Positions 62,583-64,000 of a stretch of DNA of 64,000 bases are shown one piece after another. The notes under the pieces were generated by a model. That model did not search any database, had not been told where the DNA came from, and was given only the letters and a program-made list of their open reading frames with translations. The first letter of the stretch is position 1. Each line of letters begins with the position of its first letter. The stretch comes from Muricauda sp. MAR_2010_75. GTDB lineage: Bacteria; Bacteroidota; Bacteroidia; Flavobacteriales; Flavobacteriaceae. A program made the translations under genes and the position numbers. The stretch spans positions 2,193,501-2,257,500 of the forward strand of contig NZ_JQNJ01000001.1 in the NCBI RefSeq assembly GCF_000745185.1, written 5' to 3'.

Positions 62583-63191
62583 ATGAACATTAACTGGGAC
62601 AATCTGAACGACACCGCGGATAACGAAACTTGGGAAAAGGAAATGTTTTCCATTTTTTCCAATGCGAACATTTTTGAAAAACAAGAGGATGTTGCATTGC
62701 TTTCTGAACTTACGGAAAAGGTACTTTTAAAGGAGGAGGCCGCACAGCGCCCCGGATTTGGTAGGGTTATAAAAGGCTTGATGGATCTAACACCAAGTTT
62801 TCCAACTTGTTGTGAAGAAGTATTGGGGGATGATCTTGAATCTACACTGGAAGATCTTGATGACGAAGAGGAACCGCTTGAGGTTTTTGGGTCACTTTGG
62901 TATGAAAGTACAATTAATGATCATATCTATGAATTGCATTGGTTTACGATGGACTTTTGTGCCAAGGCATTGACAAACGATGCGGCTTTTCAGCGGGAGG
63001 ATTTTTCAGAGGTGCTGACCTATGTTTTGGAAGAAACCGCAAAGAGGGTGGGCCCTGTAGATTTGACTCACTTCGAGTATTTTGAGAAGCTTTTTGCGCA
63101 CCCTTTGATGTTAGAAAGAAAGGATTATTCAACACTTTATGGACATGTGATAGACTGTGGTGTTACGGATATAAAATTCATGGATCTGTAA
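62583..63191 (+). CDS. Unrecognised acidic helical protein (paralogue A)
   Basis: 202 residues, acidic, all-helical, without signal or membrane segment. A conserved stretch EEAAQRPGFGRVIKGLMDL then TPSFPTCCEEVLGDD is found again in the next gene. An acidic loop DDLESTLEDLDDEEEP lies between the halves, and a further Leu-rich helical part follows. No domain recognised. It lies 10 bases upstream of the next gene, so the two form an operon of tandem paralogues. A helical-repeat or immunity-like role is only speculation. Confidence 0.8.
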   Translation: MNINWDNLNDTADNETWEKEMFSIFSNANIFEKQEDVALLSELTEKVLLKEEAAQRPGFGRVIKGLMDLTPSFPTCCEEVLGDDLESTLEDLDDEEEPLEVFGSLWYESTINDHIYELHWFTMDFCAKALTNDAAFQREDFSEVLTYVLEETAKRVGPVDLTHFEYFEKLFAHPLMLERKDYSTLYGHVIDCGVTDIKFMDL

Positions 63192-63201
63192 TCTGGAAAT
63201 C

Positions 63202-63774
63202 TTGACACCAAATTCAGATGACCAAGCATGGGAAGAAAAGGTCAATAGAGCCATTGATCGTTTTGATATATGGCAAAAATACGTTGGTGGGTTTTTCTTC
63301 TCACATATGGAAAAAGCTCTTTTGAATGAAGATGCGGCCAAAAGAGCTGGTTTTGGCAGGATTTTAAAAAGATTGGTGGACCTCACCGTAAGTTTTCCAG
63401 AAGCCTGTGAAGTATTATTGGGTGAACGACATGAACTTTATAGTGACTTCTACTATGCACGTAAACCGTTAATGGAAGCTGTTTTTTTAAAAAAAATAAA
63501 ACCGTTTGGACCTATTAAACTTATTTTCAAAGTGTTATCCAATAAAACAGTAATGAATAGACCCGACTTTCCTGAGTTGCTCATTTATGTTTTTGGAGCA
63601 CTTAAAACAAAACTAGGGAATCTAGAGACCCTAGAGAATCAAAAAAAGGAAGGGGAAGGTTTCTTTTACAATACCGCATTAGAACTTTTGCAAAGCGATG
63701 CTTTTAAAAGTAGAAAAGATAGCCAGGAACTGATCAATGCTGTAAAGGAATTGCACCCAAAGTTGGAAATTTAA
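63202..63774 (+). CDS. Unrecognised helical protein (paralogue B), probable TTG start
   Basis: 190 residues, similar to paralogue A at the N-terminal block (TPNSDDQAWEEKV against NDTADNETWEKEM) and the core block (EDAAKRAGFGRILKRLVDL, SFPEACEVLLGER). The first possible ATG comes only after the first of these blocks. I therefore choose the TTG at 63202, 10 bases behind the previous stop, which restores the full-length alignment. No domain recognised. It is the last complete gene before the window end. Confidence 0.72.
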   Translation: MTPNSDDQAWEEKVNRAIDRFDIWQKYVGGFFFSHMEKALLNEDAAKRAGFGRILKRLVDLTVSFPEACEVLLGERHELYSDFYYARKPLMEAVFLKKIKPFGPIKLIFKVLSNKTVMNRPDFPELLIYVFGALKTKLGNLETLENQKKEGEGFFYNTALELLQSDAFKSRKDSQELINAVKELHPKLEI

Positions 63775-63925
63775 TCCCCTTGTTTTGTTAAGATAGCCTT
63801 GAAATACGGTTTGGATGACCAATTCAACTGCGAATTGCCTTATTGAACGGAAAAAATTATGCTCCAAGTCACAGTTAGGTATATACTTTTTTTGGCCTTC
63901 TTGGTTTTGGGTCTGAAAGGTAATT

Positions 63926-64000
63926 TTAGGAGTATTTCTTGAGTTGCCTTTCAATCCAATCGTTGAATTCCTTATCCTTAAAATTGGTTATCTCGTTTCC
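63926..64000 (-). CDS. C-terminal fragment of a gene running off the window end
   Basis: The last 75 bases read without stop on the minus strand and end in TAA at 63926-63928, with the C-terminal residues EFNDWIERQLKKYS. This is only 24 codons, too short for a family call, but the charged helical character and codon use look protein-like. Confidence 0.4.
   Translation of the reverse strand, partial: GNEITNFKDKEFNDWIERQLKKYS

Overview
The window is chromosomal DNA of a Bacteroidota member, almost certainly family Flavobacteriaceae. The base composition and protein style would fit a Muricauda/Allomuricauda-like marine genus, but I cannot fix the genus from sequence alone. Signs of the phylum are the T9SS type B C-terminal domain (CHU_C type) on a secreted FG-GAP protein, a sigma factor/HEAT-repeat/DUF4097 operon, DUF5916 and DUF2723 proteins, and TTTG-N18/19-TAnnTTTG promoters. 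Shine-Dalgarno sites are rarely visible.

Layout. 1-4.4 kb: envelope sugar genes (Kdo transferase fragment, DegT-type aminotransferase, UDP-glucose 4-epimerase) and a membrane acyltransferase. 4.6-8.7 kb: sucAB of the 2-oxoglutarate dehydrogenase complex. 8.7-11.1 kb: a retropepsin-like protease gene between inverted copies of a G/C-rich repeat, then tatD and ansA. 11.2-15.7 kb: tRNA-Ser and a TonB-energising cluster with one ExbB, a small membrane protein, and four ExbD paralogues in two tandem pairs, then an outer-membrane barrel protein. 15.7-29.6 kb, mostly minus strand: rpoN, asnS, an MMPL/RND transporter, frr, pyrH, tsf, rpsB (with an unusual HhH extension), rpsI and rplM. A plus-strand sigma/anti-sigma-like/DUF4097 operon interrupts this block.

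29.8-40.5 kb: a DUF5916 outer-membrane protein, a HisC-like aminotransferase, a ParDE toxin-antitoxin pair, and a complete lower tyrosine/homogentisate pathway (flavin reductase-like protein, fahA, hmgA, hpd). A divergent MarR gene sits next to this pathway, with a perfect MarR-style operator on the hpd promoter. 40.6-49.8 kb: scattered functions (SET protein, DinB protein, MFS transporter, lipoprotein, polA, Tat-exported glycosylasparaginase, cutC).

49.8-55.9 kb: a membrane metallophosphoesterase followed by an apparently inserted cassette (T9SS FG-GAP protein, FkbM methyltransferase, second SAM methyltransferase). A 3'-end relic of a second metallophosphoesterase copy closes the cassette. 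56-64 kb: CBS protein, FadL-type porin, a thioredoxin-fold protein without its CxxC, a very large DUF2723 membrane protein, tRNA-Gln, and a pair of unrecognised paralogues at the end.

Most of the window is ordinary core genome. The most unusual items are the metallophosphoesterase-tail duplication bracketing the surface/methyltransferase cassette, the duplicated ExbD pair with a periplasmic CxxC insert, the uS2-HhH fusion, the MarR operator of the tyrosine operon, and the unexplained paralogue pair at the right end.
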